41,786 nucleotides of DNA from NCBI GenBank assembly GCA_002381185.1, contig DFOA01000048.1, positions 9,383 to 51,168 of the forward strand, in the 5' to 3' direction. Both the position numbers and the translations under genes were made by a program. Below are positions 34,148 through 41,786 of the stretch, in pieces (the first letter of the stretch is position 1; each line of letters begins with the position of its first letter). A model generated the notes under the pieces. The model was not told the origin of the DNA. It ran no database searches and saw only the letters and a list, made by a program, of their open reading frames with translations. This DNA is from Firmicutes bacterium UBA3553. Its GTDB lineage: Bacteria; Bacillota; Clostridia; Tissierellales; Sedimentibacteraceae.

Positions 34148-34720
34148 CTAAAAAAGTCCGTATATAAATATTCCGATAACTCCTGTGGTAAGCATAACCT
34201 TAATGGGGTCAAGCTTATACTTTCTAAGTACAACTACACCTATTGCCACCAACACGACTGAAATATAATTAACATCGTTTAGGTTCATGCTCCAAATTGT
34301 AATATCCTCAGATTTGAATACTGACAGCAGTAAAATTGACAGTCCGGCCGATGCAATCAGTGATACCACCGCAGGTCTTAGTCCTTTCAATATTCCCTGA
34401 ATACCGGAAAGATTTTTATATTTGAAATAAAAGTAAGATAATGTCAGGACTATAATACATGAGGGTGTTACACAGCCAACAGTTGCAATTATTGCTCCCG
34501 GCAGCCCAGCGACTCTAGTTCCCACAAATGTGGATGCATTCAACGCAATAGGTCCCGGTGTCATTTGAGAAATAGTAAGCAAATCTGCAAATTCTGACAA
34601 TGTGAGCCAATTATGAATTTCCAGAACCTGATGTTCAATTAAAGGGAGAGCTGCGTAGCCTCCTCCTATGCTGAATAACCCTATTTGAAAAAAGCTCCAG
34701 AATACTTCAAGTAAAATCAT
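34148..34720 (-). CDS. Chromate transporter family protein, second half of a pair
   Basis: The 190-residue membrane protein is one CHR domain with about five to six helices. The family motif SIGGGYAALPLIEHQVLE is near residues 17-34 and is followed by LTISQMTPGPIALNASTFVG. Short CHR proteins work as heteromeric pairs, and the partner ends four bases into this gene (ATGA, 34717-34720). AAGGAAGG precedes the start. Members include chromate exporters; the substrate here is unproved, since many anaerobe copies are of unknown specificity. Confidence 0.85.
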   Translation of the reverse strand: MILLEVFWSFFQIGLFSIGGGYAALPLIEHQVLEIHNWLTLSEFADLLTISQMTPGPIALNASTFVGTRVAGLPGAIIATVGCVTPSCIIVLTLSYFYFKYKNLSGIQGILKGLRPAVVSLIASAGLSILLLSVFKSEDITIWSMNLNDVNYISVVLVAIGVVVLRKYKLDPIKVMLTTGVIGIFIYGLF

Positions 34721-35286
34721 GACTGCCTGCCTTCCTTCTTGTAGATATTGTAGTAAAAAGCTCCGAAGGCTCCGCTTATAATAATTATCAATGCTGCGTT
34801 TATGTCCAAAACAACAGCTGCCACCAAAGCTATAATCATAATCATAATAGATATTTTATTTTTAGTTTTTAAAATATCCTTAACCATTGTAATTATTACA
34901 TCTATTATCACTGCCGCTACTCCGGCTCTCATGCCAAGCAGCAGAGCATTTATAATTCTGTTTTCTTTAAATGCCGTGTAAAATTGGGCAATAACCGTAA
35001 TAATTATTAACGGCGGAAGCACTGTCCCCAATATGCTGACAATGGAACCAAATACTCCTGCAATCCTGTATCCCACCATAATGGACGTGTTGACAGCTAT
35101 GGGACCGGGAGCCGATTGTGATATTGCCACAAGATTAAGCATTTCTTCTTCATCAATCCATTTAAGCTCTTCCACAAACTTTTTTCTCATAAGCGGAACA
35201 ATTACATATCCGCCACCAATTGTAAAAGCACTTAAAGAAAATGTTGACCAGAATAATTTCATATAAAATTTTAAATTTTTCTTCAT
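34717..35286 (-). CDS. Chromate transporter family protein, first half of a pair
   Basis: The 189-residue CHR-domain protein has the motif TIGGGYVIVPLMRKKFVEE near residue 22 and VAISQSAPGPIAVNTSIMVG near residue 48. These parallel the same positions in the downstream partner, so the two arose by duplication. GAGGG lies about eight bases before the ATG. Overlap with the next gene implies coupled translation and a heterodimer. It starts only 25 bp after the cardiolipin synthase stop, so the three genes probably share a transcript. Confidence 0.85.
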   Translation of the reverse strand: MKKNLKFYMKLFWSTFSLSAFTIGGGYVIVPLMRKKFVEELKWIDEEEMLNLVAISQSAPGPIAVNTSIMVGYRIAGVFGSIVSILGTVLPPLIIITVIAQFYTAFKENRIINALLLGMRAGVAAVIIDVIITMVKDILKTKNKISIMIMIIALVAAVVLDINAALIIIISGAFGAFYYNIYKKEGRQS

Positions 35287-35311
35287 TTTAATATCCCTCT
35301 TTTAATTTATA

Positions 35312-36850
35312 TTACATCAGGGGCGCAAATATCCTCAATACCCTTCCTAAAATTCTTCTTAACTTTGAAATATTTCTTATATGCTCTAAGGTAATTTTTT
35401 CACTTGCCTCAAAGGCTTTTAAAGTGCTGCTTTTTACCTGCCCTACACTCTTGGTTTTATACATCCACACTCCGCATTCAAAATGAAGGTACAAGCTTCT
35501 GTAATCAAGATTAATTGTTCCCACAACAGCATAGTCATCGTCTACAACAAATGTCTTGCCGTGATTAAACCCGGGAGTATACTGGTAGATTGACACGCCC
35601 GACTCTAAAAGCTCCTCATAGCTTGACTGTGTCACAGCAAATGCGTAATCTTTATCAGGGATGCCGGGAGTAAGGATTCTTACATCCACGCCTCTTTTTG
35701 CAGCCAATGAAAGCGCCACCATCATTTTATTATCTGCAATGAGGTACGGAGTTTCTATGTAAATATATTTTTCCGCCTGGTTAATCAAGTTTAAATAGAC
35801 TGCCTCGCTGACATGCTCATCATCTAACGGGCTGTCATCAAAGGGCTGGACGTAGCCATAGCATTCCGATTTATTATCCGGAGATGCCGGCATAAACTTG
35901 CTGTAATCTTCTTTAGTCTTTCGCAAAAATGTCCACATGGACAAAAACATTACTGTCAAACTCCAGACTGCTGTACCTTTTATCTTAATTGCGCAGTCTC
36001 TCCAGTGACCGAACCTTTCACGCTCATTGATGTATTCATCACCAATGTTGACCCCTCCTGTAAAGGCTGTATTGCCATCTATTACCGCAATTTTTCTATG
36101 GTCTCTGTTATTTAGACGAAGGGATAGAACGGGAATAAACGGATTAAATACACAGCATTTAATTCCCGCCTGCTCCATTTTCCTATTATAACCCACGGGA
36201 AGTTTGAACATGCAGCCAACATCATCATATATAACACGCACATCTATGCCATTTTTTGCTTTATCTTTTAAAACATCAAGGATTGTATTCCACATAACCC
36301 CCTCTTCTATTATAAAAAATTCAAGAAATATGTACTTTTTTGCTGCTTTTAACTCTTTTATGAGCTCTTTGAAAAATTCTTCTCCTGATGGCAGAAATTC
36401 TGTGGATGAGTTGTCATAAACAGGGCACAATGTATATTTTTCAATATATTTTCCTTGGTTGTAAGCAACGTTGCTATCTTGCTGAAGAAAATCCAGAGTT
36501 TCTTGATTCTGACTCAGGCATTCTTTCATTTTATCTGTTATCTGAGACATCCGCTTTTTCATTCTGCTTGATAACCCGGTACCTCCTACCATCAAGTAAA
36601 AAAGTCCGCCGAAAATAGGAAAAATCATTATGGGAATTATCCATGCGATCTTATAGGCCGGGTCGCTTCTGCTGTTCAAGATATATAACACCGCCAAAAT
36701 GCTTACAATCGTAAAAATAACATCAAACAGTACAAAATAGTTACTGAATCTCCAGATAATTATTATTATGGTCGTCAGTTGTATCAGAATCGATAAAGCA
36801 ACCAGCACAACTCTGTTAAACAATAGATTTTTAATACTTTGCATAATCAC
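35312..36850 (-). CDS. cls: Cardiolipin synthase (phospholipase D family)
   Basis: The 512-residue enzyme joins two phosphatidylglycerols to make cardiolipin. It has two N-terminal transmembrane helices and a PLDc_N region (YILNSRSDPAYKIAWIIPIM). Two HxKx4D catalytic motifs are seen: HRKIAVIDGNTAFTGG in the first half and HGKTFVVDDDYAVVGT in the second. The C-terminus ends in the membrane-proximal RRILGRVLRIFAPLM stretch typical of ClsA-type enzymes. The exact start is uncertain: a GTG at 36850 and an ATG two codons later (36844) are both possible, and the ribosome site is weak. The downstream chromate-type transporters are close enough for co-transcription. Confidence 0.9.
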   Translation of the reverse strand: MIMQSIKNLLFNRVVLVALSILIQLTTIIIIIWRFSNYFVLFDVIFTIVSILAVLYILNSRSDPAYKIAWIIPIMIFPIFGGLFYLMVGGTGLSSRMKKRMSQITDKMKECLSQNQETLDFLQQDSNVAYNQGKYIEKYTLCPVYDNSSTEFLPSGEEFFKELIKELKAAKKYIFLEFFIIEEGVMWNTILDVLKDKAKNGIDVRVIYDDVGCMFKLPVGYNRKMEQAGIKCCVFNPFIPVLSLRLNNRDHRKIAVIDGNTAFTGGVNIGDEYINERERFGHWRDCAIKIKGTAVWSLTVMFLSMWTFLRKTKEDYSKFMPASPDNKSECYGYVQPFDDSPLDDEHVSEAVYLNLINQAEKYIYIETPYLIADNKMMVALSLAAKRGVDVRILTPGIPDKDYAFAVTQSSYEELLESGVSIYQYTPGFNHGKTFVVDDDYAVVGTINLDYRSLYLHFECGVWMYKTKSVGQVKSSTLKAFEASEKITLEHIRNISKLRRILGRVLRIFAPLM

Positions 36851-36930
36851 CAGCTTGCCCTACAAATATTTTAATCTTTTTAAAAATTAATAAGTAAATT
36901 GTATCAAAATTTAATATGTTTGTAAACTAA

Positions 36931-36954
36931 AAAAGGGCCGCCTCGGCAGCCCTT
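36931..36954 (-). terminator. Terminator of the first cstA gene
   Basis: AAGGGC (36933-36938) and GCCCTT (36949-36954) close a G+C-rich stem with an imperfect inner part. On the minus strand it is followed by a T run (the A tract 36929-36934 on the plus strand). It starts 12 bp after the stop. Confidence 0.75.
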
Positions 36955-36965
36955 AAAATACTTTC

Positions 36966-38450
36966 TTATGACAATACATTATTTAAAATATGTTCCTTTT
37001 GTGATTCAGCACGTTTTCTGACAAACCATGCATAACCTAAGCACATTACTGCTGCAAGTATATATGAAGCTGTATAGCTTGATGGATCTAACCCTAGTAT
37101 TTCATCCAGCCTCAAGCCTATCGGTGCATGGAATATGAAGCTTAAAGTTACAAAGAAGTAGAACATGCCCGGCAGCAGTGATACCAAGTAATTCTTTCCC
37201 GTAATATACAGGTATACAGATATTGTTCCCAATGCAAATGTAGCTACGAACTGGTTTGTAAATGCGAAGTATCTCCACAAGATGTTAAACCCTTGAGGAC
37301 TTTGTTTTGCATAGTATAATACTATAACAGCAGGTATGAATAAGGCAGCCGTAGTTAAAATTCTGTTTTTTGAAACCTGCTGATTAATGTTAAATTGTTC
37401 AGCAACCATAAGTCTTAATGATCTGAAAGCTGTATCTCCTGATGTTATCGGCAGAACTATAACGCCTATGATAGCGATCATACCGCCTATTGGACCTAAG
37501 AATTCTTTTGATACTAATCCAACAACTAGAGTTGCTCCTGTAGCGATATCTGTTCCTCTTCCGAACAACACCATTGCTCCCGCTGCCCAGCACATTGCTA
37601 TAAAGCCTTCTACCAGCATCATGTTAAAGAAAGTCATTCTTCCTTCTTTTTCAGACTTAACTGTTCTTGAAATCAATGTAGCCTGAGTTGCATGGAATCC
37701 TGACATTATACCACAGGCAACCGTAATGAAGAATACAGGTACAAACGGAAGTTTTTGAGGATGCTGACTAAACATACCTGCTAAAGATAAATTAGTGAGG
37801 TTTACTCCCTTATCCATCATAATGCCAATGAATATTCCGAGAGCGGAAAGAACGAGGAATCCTCCGAATATTGGATAAACTCTTCCTATTATAGCATCAA
37901 TCGGGAATAATGTAGCTACTAAATAGTAAACAAAAATTGCTGCATATACGATCCAAACTGTAGGATTAGAAACTGCTGCCTCTTGTCCTAATACCTGAGT
38001 AACAATTAAATCACCAGGTGTATAAACGAATACAACGCCTACTAGGAACATCAATATCCACAAGACAACGTTATAAACTTTTATAACATTGTTTCCCAAA
38101 TATTTTCTGATTAATTTAGGCATTTGGGCTCCGCCGTTTCTCATGGAAATCATTCCTGAGAAATAATCATGCATTGAACCTGCAATAACACAGCCGACCG
38201 GTATAGTTATAAATGCTATAGGTCCGAATAAAATACCCTGAATAGGCCCGAATATAGGTCCTGTTCCGGCTATATTCAGCAATTCAATTAATGAATTTTT
38301 CCATTTTTTCATTACGACGAAGTCTACTCCGTCCGCTTTAGTAATTGCCGGTGTTTCTCTATCGTCCGGTCCAAATGTCTTTTCACAGAATGCTCCGTAG
38401 AAATATCCACCAACAACAAGAATTATGATTCCGATTAAAAATGTTGCCAT
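36966..38450 (-). CDS. cstA: CstA-family permease (carbon starvation/pyruvate or peptide transporter), copy 1
   Basis: The 494-residue membrane protein has about 15 hydrophobic segments. The CstA signature appears early (DGVDFVVMKKWKNSLIELLNIAGTGPIFGPIQG), with VFVYTPGDLIV and SGFHATQATLISRTVKSEKEG in the middle, and DTAFRSLRLMVAEQ. This is the short CstA form with the DUF4161 part at the end. E. coli CstA and BtsT are linked to peptide uptake and to pyruvate uptake respectively; which applies here is unknown. AAGGAGGGT precedes the ATG. It has its own promoter and a structured leader. The paralogue at 38961-40448 shares most residues and the same length, so the pair is a tandem duplication. 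Confidence 0.88.
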   Translation of the reverse strand: MATFLIGIIILVVGGYFYGAFCEKTFGPDDRETPAITKADGVDFVVMKKWKNSLIELLNIAGTGPIFGPIQGILFGPIAFITIPVGCVIAGSMHDYFSGMISMRNGGAQMPKLIRKYLGNNVIKVYNVVLWILMFLVGVVFVYTPGDLIVTQVLGQEAAVSNPTVWIVYAAIFVYYLVATLFPIDAIIGRVYPIFGGFLVLSALGIFIGIMMDKGVNLTNLSLAGMFSQHPQKLPFVPVFFITVACGIMSGFHATQATLISRTVKSEKEGRMTFFNMMLVEGFIAMCWAAGAMVLFGRGTDIATGATLVVGLVSKEFLGPIGGMIAIIGVIVLPITSGDTAFRSLRLMVAEQFNINQQVSKNRILTTAALFIPAVIVLYYAKQSPQGFNILWRYFAFTNQFVATFALGTISVYLYITGKNYLVSLLPGMFYFFVTLSFIFHAPIGLRLDEILGLDPSSYTASYILAAVMCLGYAWFVRKRAESQKEHILNNVLS

Positions 38451-38517
38451 GTTAAATACCCTCCTTTTAAATATAAATAAATTAGGTGATTAATAATAAA
38501 ACATGTAAAATAAATAT

Positions 38518-38581
38518 AAAAAAACACGTAAGTATATTGTGAATATGTTTGCATAGACTATGCAAATCTTACCTACGTTTT
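38518..38581 (-). ncRNA. Candidate leader RNA: compact three-way junction before cstA copy 1
   Basis: In the cstA leader the minus-strand RNA can form a closing stem in two parts (38521-38525/38577-38581 and 38528-38532/38568-38572). It also forms a hairpin of 8 bp (38548-38555/38559-38566) and one of 5 bp (38534-38538/38542-38546). Single unpaired bases join the three helices. A U tract (38524-38518) follows. It looks like a terminator built on a folded RNA: a candidate attenuator, riboswitch or small RNA. No known class is recognised. Confidence 0.45.
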
Positions 38582-38620
38582 CTTCGCCCCCTTTTTATAA
38601 AATTTTTATTTTACAATTGC

Positions 38621-38649
38621 ATTGTACCACTGCAGCCAATGCTAGTCAA
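38621..38649 (-). promoter_or_regulatory. SigmaA-type promoter of cstA copy 1
   Basis: TTGACT (38649-38644), 17 bp, TACAAT (38626-38621) on the minus strand. The start would be near 38614, giving a ~164-nt leader that contains the three-way-junction element. Confidence 0.65.
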
Positions 38650-38873
38650 CACCTTTTTACATTTATTCTATTTTTTTCAATTTATAGAAGCCTTATTATT
38701 AACACGATAAAAATAATTTTATTCTAGTTAATACCACCATGCAGAAAAAAGGAACGTCATATAATTTTTTTGAATATTATAAAAAAGATATTATAAATAC
38801 ATTGCTGTATTTATAACAATATATTCATAATAATAAAATCTTTACATATAGACATAATTATTGCTGTTTACAA

Positions 38874-38923
38874 AAAAATAAAACGCTGCTTATGCATTTA
38901 GTATGCACATTAAGCAGCGTTTT
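38874..38923 (-). terminator. Terminator of the second cstA gene
   Basis: AAAACGCTGCTTA (38880-38892) pairs perfectly with TAAGCAGCGTTTT (38911-38923). An inner TGCAT/ATGCA extends the stem, and a U tract follows on the minus strand. The stretch 38650-38873 shows no gene; a lone TTTACA-17-CTGTTT at 38844-38872 resembles the toxin-sigma promoters but has no gene behind it. Confidence 0.85.
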
Positions 38924-38960
38924 ACATAAATATGGTTTATATTTTAACTTTATTATGTTA

Positions 38961-40448
38961 TTAGTTCAATACAGTTTTTAGAATATAGTCTTTTCTTGAT
39001 TCTGCCAATCTTAATGTATACCATCCATAAAGCAGTGTTAATACTGCCGCTGCTGCATATGATACCATGTAGCTGTTAGGATCCATACCAAGTAAATTTT
39101 CTAAATTAAATCCTATAGGCGCATGAATAATATAGCTTGTTATGATGAATGTGTAGAACATTCCGGGAATTAATGCTATCCAGTAATTCTTTCCGTGGAG
39201 TTTCAAATAAATTGTAACCAAAGCTAAAGCAAAGATTGCAACTGTTTGATTTGTCCAGGCAAAGTATCTCCATAAAATATTGAATCCGGCAGGATTAATT
39301 TTTGCAAATACTAATATAGCAATTGCCGGCACAAAAATTCCTAATGTTAAGGCAACTCTTTTAGCTTTATTTGATTGGTCAATACCAAATGTTTCACCAA
39401 GCATAAGTCTCAATCCTCTGAAAGCTGTATCTCCTGATGTTATAGGAAGAACTATTACCCCAAGTATTGCAAATATTGCTCCGATTGTTCCTAAAAATTC
39501 TCTTGATATTACACCGATCATCAATGTCGCATTTGTGTCCGTAGCTGTTCCTCTGTTGAACAAAACCATTGCTCCGGCTGCCCAAACCATTGCTATGAAG
39601 CCCTCTACCAGCATCATGTTAAAGAATGTTGTCTTACCTTCTTTTTCTGTTTTAATCGTTCTGGAAATCAGTGTAGTCTGAGTTCCATGGAATCCTGACA
39701 TTATACCACATGCCACCGTTATGAAAAACACAGGTAAAAACGGCTGTTTTCCAGGGTGCTGAGCAAATATATTGCCAACAAATGATAAATTATTTAAATT
39801 TGCACCGCCATCTGAAATTATTCCAAACAGTACACCAACTGCCGATATAATTAATATTGCACCAAATATTGGATAAACACGTCCTATAATTGCATCTATC
39901 GGGAATAATGTCGCCACTAAATAATAAGCGAAAATAGCTCCGTAGACAATCCACATTGTAGGATTCGCAGCTGATGCATCTTGTCCCAATAATTCTTTAA
40001 CAATTAAATCTCCAGGTGTATAAACAAATACAACACCTACCAATATCATTAATATCCAAACTACTATATTGTAAATTCCATGAATCTTCTTGCCAAGATA
40101 TTTTTCAATCATTCTTGGAAGCTGAGCTCCGCCTTCTCTCATTGAAATCATACCAACGAAATAGTCATGCATTGAGCCTGCAAGAACGCACCCCACAGGA
40201 ATTGTTATAAATGCTATCGGTCCAAATAATATACCTTGAATTGGTCCAAGTATAGGTCCTGTACCTGCTATGTTCAACAAGTTCACTAAACTGTTTTTCC
40301 AAGTTTTCATAGCAACGAAGTCAACACCGTCAGCTTTAGCGACAGCCGGAGTTTCCCTGTTATCTGGTCCAAAAATATTATCACAGTATTTACCATATAT
40401 AATTCCGCCAATAATTAATATTGCCAAACCAATTAAAAATGTTGTCAT
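38961..40448 (-). CDS. cstA: CstA-family permease, copy 2
   Basis: The 495-residue paralogue of the 36966-38450 permease keeps the same landmarks: DGVDFVAMKTWKNSLVNLLN, GTGPILGPIQGILFGPIAF, VFVYTPGDLIVKELLG, SGFHGTQTTLISRTIKTEKEG, DTAFRGLRLMLGET and the C-terminal IIHAPIGFNLENLLG. Topology and membrane location are as for copy 1. AAAGGAAG lies before the ATG. It has a perfect SigmaA promoter and a palindromic operator-like site in its leader, unlike copy 1 with its RNA element, so the two are probably induced by different signals. Pyruvate or peptide uptake is the family-level expectation; the substrate is unknown. Confidence 0.88.
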   Translation of the reverse strand: MTTFLIGLAILIIGGIIYGKYCDNIFGPDNRETPAVAKADGVDFVAMKTWKNSLVNLLNIAGTGPILGPIQGILFGPIAFITIPVGCVLAGSMHDYFVGMISMREGGAQLPRMIEKYLGKKIHGIYNIVVWILMILVGVVFVYTPGDLIVKELLGQDASAANPTMWIVYGAIFAYYLVATLFPIDAIIGRVYPIFGAILIISAVGVLFGIISDGGANLNNLSFVGNIFAQHPGKQPFLPVFFITVACGIMSGFHGTQTTLISRTIKTEKEGKTTFFNMMLVEGFIAMVWAAGAMVLFNRGTATDTNATLMIGVISREFLGTIGAIFAILGVIVLPITSGDTAFRGLRLMLGETFGIDQSNKAKRVALTLGIFVPAIAILVFAKINPAGFNILWRYFAWTNQTVAIFALALVTIYLKLHGKNYWIALIPGMFYTFIITSYIIHAPIGFNLENLLGMDPNSYMVSYAAAAVLTLLYGWYTLRLAESRKDYILKTVLN

Positions 40449-40613
40449 TAATTTCTTCCTTTCTTATTAGAAAATTATTATAATCCTAATTATGGATTAT
40501 GTAAAAATATTATTACCTATGTCTGAATAATTGCAATTTATTCATTTTCGTAATGCAGTTATTATGCATTGTATTGCTATTTTTTTAAGACGTTTTAATA
40601 TTTTTGTTTCCAT

Positions 40614-40627
40614 AAGTTGTACAACTT
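40614..40627. promoter_or_regulatory. Palindromic operator candidate just downstream of the cstA copy 2 start
   Basis: AAGTTGTACAACTT is a perfect 14-bp palindrome placed about 11-24 bases after the predicted transcription start. This position suits a repressor-binding site. It is too short-looped to be an RNA hairpin of note. Confidence 0.45.
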
Positions 40628-40644
40628 TTTATAGAACAGTTTGC

Positions 40645-40673
40645 ATTATACTATATGCAAGCAAGCTTGTCAA
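40645..40673 (-). promoter_or_regulatory. Consensus SigmaA promoter of cstA copy 2
   Basis: TTGACA (40673-40668), 17 bp, TATAAT (40650-40645) on the minus strand: both hexamers and the spacer are a perfect consensus match. Such a strong promoter next to a palindrome suggests repression in most conditions. The leader is ~190 nt and holds a weak 23-codon frame without a ribosome site. Confidence 0.8.
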
Positions 40674-40731
40674 CCACATGTTTATGAAGGAAAACATTGC
40701 ATTTGTAATATTTTTCTATAGTTTTCCACAT

Positions 40732-40770
40732 AAAAAAATTGACCGAAAGCGTTTTGAGTTCTTTCAGTCA
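40732..40770 (-). terminator. Terminator downstream of the DUF368 gene
   Basis: TGACCGAAAG (40740-40749) pairs with CTTTCAGTCA (40761-40770) with one G-U pair, followed on the minus strand by a T7 tract. It lies ~100 bp past the DUF368 stop. Confidence 0.7.
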
Positions 40771-40874
40771 GCAATATATAACCTTTTCATCGTAAATCTT
40801 ATAATTATAATTTTTTTCGAAATTTATCCTTTTTATAATGTAATTTAATTCTAAATTATAATTTATCTTGCAGT

Positions 40875-41681
40875 TTATCTGCCCCCAGCGTATCTGCTTA
40901 AAGAATAAGACAGAATGCAGCACAGCAGAAGTATCAGCAAATTCATAAGATAGTAAATAGATATTTCAAATCCTGGAAATATTGATACTATAGAACCCAA
41001 GACAAGTCCTAATATTGTATAATATGTCATACCATATGCTTTTTCAAAAAGCATTGAAATTAATTTTGCAAACAGTAAAATACTTAGAACAAATCCTATC
41101 CCCATATAAAATATAAATATTATATGTAAATCAGATATGGCACCAATAATAATCTCATAGGCTCCCATATACATCAGAATTATGGATGCGCTTACGCCTG
41201 GTATTATTGTACCAAATCCTATTATTAATCCGTAAATTATAAGATGCACCGGGCTGGTGCCGACCTCGTTTATGAGGATGACCGCATTATTTTCAAGATA
41301 GGTAACAACAAGAGTCAAAACTAAAGAAATAATGAATGGAAATAAATATTTTTGCTTATAGCCTTTTTTGTTAGCTTCTCTTATAACTGACGGGAGCGTA
41401 CCAAGCATTAGACCTACAAACGCATATCTTACTTCAGTTTCAAAATTTTGAAACAAAAATTCTATAATTCTGCTGAATATCAACACGCCGGCTACTCCAC
41501 CGATTCCTATAGGAATAAAAAATACTAAGTTTCTTTTGAAATTTCTATTTAAATGCGCAATGAAATCTGTAATTTTATCATAAAGCCCGAAAATTACTGC
41601 CAGGGCACCTCCGCTTACTCCCGGAGCTATTGCACCTGCGCCCATTGCCACTCCCTTTAAAAATCCGGATAAGAAATTCAT
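40875..41681 (-). CDS. DUF368 membrane protein (PopT-type undecaprenyl-phosphate translocase family)
   Basis: The 268-residue membrane protein has about eight to nine helices. The conserved opening FLKGVAMGAGAIAPGVSGGALAVIFGLYD carries the family GxxPGVSGG motif, repeated as GTIIPGVSASIILMYMGAYE in the second half. This internal repeat is typical of DUF368. Members have been shown to recycle undecaprenyl phosphate across the membrane for cell-wall synthesis (PopT). The ATG at 41681 is preferred over a GTG four codons upstream because AAGGTG sits at a usual distance. A SigmaA promoter lies just upstream. It is monocistronic. Confidence 0.88.
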   Translation of the reverse strand: MNFLSGFLKGVAMGAGAIAPGVSGGALAVIFGLYDKITDFIAHLNRNFKRNLVFFIPIGIGGVAGVLIFSRIIEFLFQNFETEVRYAFVGLMLGTLPSVIREANKKGYKQKYLFPFIISLVLTLVVTYLENNAVILINEVGTSPVHLIIYGLIIGFGTIIPGVSASIILMYMGAYEIIIGAISDLHIIFIFYMGIGFVLSILLFAKLISMLFEKAYGMTYYTILGLVLGSIVSIFPGFEISIYYLMNLLILLLCCILSYSLSRYAGGR

Positions 41682-41720
41682 ATTATCACACACCTTAAGT
41701 CAATTTTTGCCATATGTTTA

Positions 41721-41749
41721 ATTATATAGAACAACTATGATATTATCAA
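41721..41749 (-). promoter_or_regulatory. SigmaA-type promoter of the DUF368 gene
   Basis: TTGATA (41749-41744), 17 bp, TATAAT (41726-41721) on the minus strand, with a predicted ~33-nt leader. Confidence 0.7.
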
Positions 41750-41773
41750 TAATATCTTGTATTAAACAGCGAT

Positions 41774-41786
41774 GAGGAGTAAACTT
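41774..41786 (+). promoter_or_regulatory. Ribosome-site-like sequence at the right edge
   Basis: GAGGAG at 41774-41779 followed by TAAACTT up to the window end suggests a plus-strand gene starting just beyond the edge. No codon is visible. Confidence 0.3.

Noticed and set aside
38844..38872. A third toxin-sigma promoter (TTTACA-17-CTGTTT)
   Set aside because: The -10 differs, the CAGG...AAT context is absent and no plus-strand gene follows.

Overview
The window is AT-rich DNA from a Gram-positive, low-GC, apparently spore-forming anaerobe of the Clostridia/Tissierellia type. This is inferred from strong AGGAGG ribosome sites, the dnaE-pfkA-pyk order, a molybdenum hydroxylase operon, two CstA permeases, a BclA-like collagen-repeat protein behind a SigmaK-like promoter, a Cys-rich coat-like protein and a CwlJ/SleB-type hydrolase. 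A genus such as Sedimentibacter would fit but cannot be proved from this sequence alone. I saw no rRNA, tRNA, CRISPR array or intact insertion sequence.

Layout. 0.1-5.9 kb: a LUD-domain protein, then sbcD-sbcC (overlapping ATGA) and a convergent ZIP metal transporter. 5.9-6.4 kb: relics and a large palindrome. 6.4-7.7 kb: a collagen-like exosporium-type gene interrupted by one extra base. 7.9-16.1 kb (minus strand): a large BTAD/AAA regulator, a three-subunit molybdenum hydroxylase (2Fe-2S, FAD, Mo order) and a YfcC-type permease, which look like one catabolic unit with its regulator. 16.3-18 kb: a secreted WG-repeat protein with an ECF-type promoter and a UPF0158 relic upstream. 18-20.8 kb: a UviA/BotR/TcdR-like sigma factor and a leaderless cell-wall hydrolase, each preceded by the same TTTACA-17-GTCYTT promoter. 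20.8-24.3 kb (minus): a LytTR response regulator and three exported or membrane-anchored unknown proteins. 24.7-26.5 kb: a cyclophilin and the Cys-rich coat-like protein. 26.5-34 kb (minus): dnaE, pfkA, pyk and an AI-2E family permease. 34-41.7 kb (minus): cardiolipin synthase, a chromate-transporter pair, two cstA paralogues with their own promoters and leaders, and a DUF368 (PopT-type) membrane protein.

Most interesting items. (1) A self-contained toxin-type sigma module: the sigma gene and the hydrolase share a 13-bp identical -35 block and a TcdR-like -10 at the same 17-bp spacing. (2) A family of 11-bp tandem repeats (consensus near CAATTGATTAG) in three separate intergenic gaps, one of them folded into a long hairpin. 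(3) A compact three-way-junction RNA ending in U residues in the leader of the first cstA. (4) Two ECF-type promoters (TGAAAC-16/17-CGTC) that now sit above gene relics. (5) A collagen-like gene with jelly-roll-like domains at both ends and a one-base frameshift in its repeats. Function calls come from recognised motifs; no database search was run.
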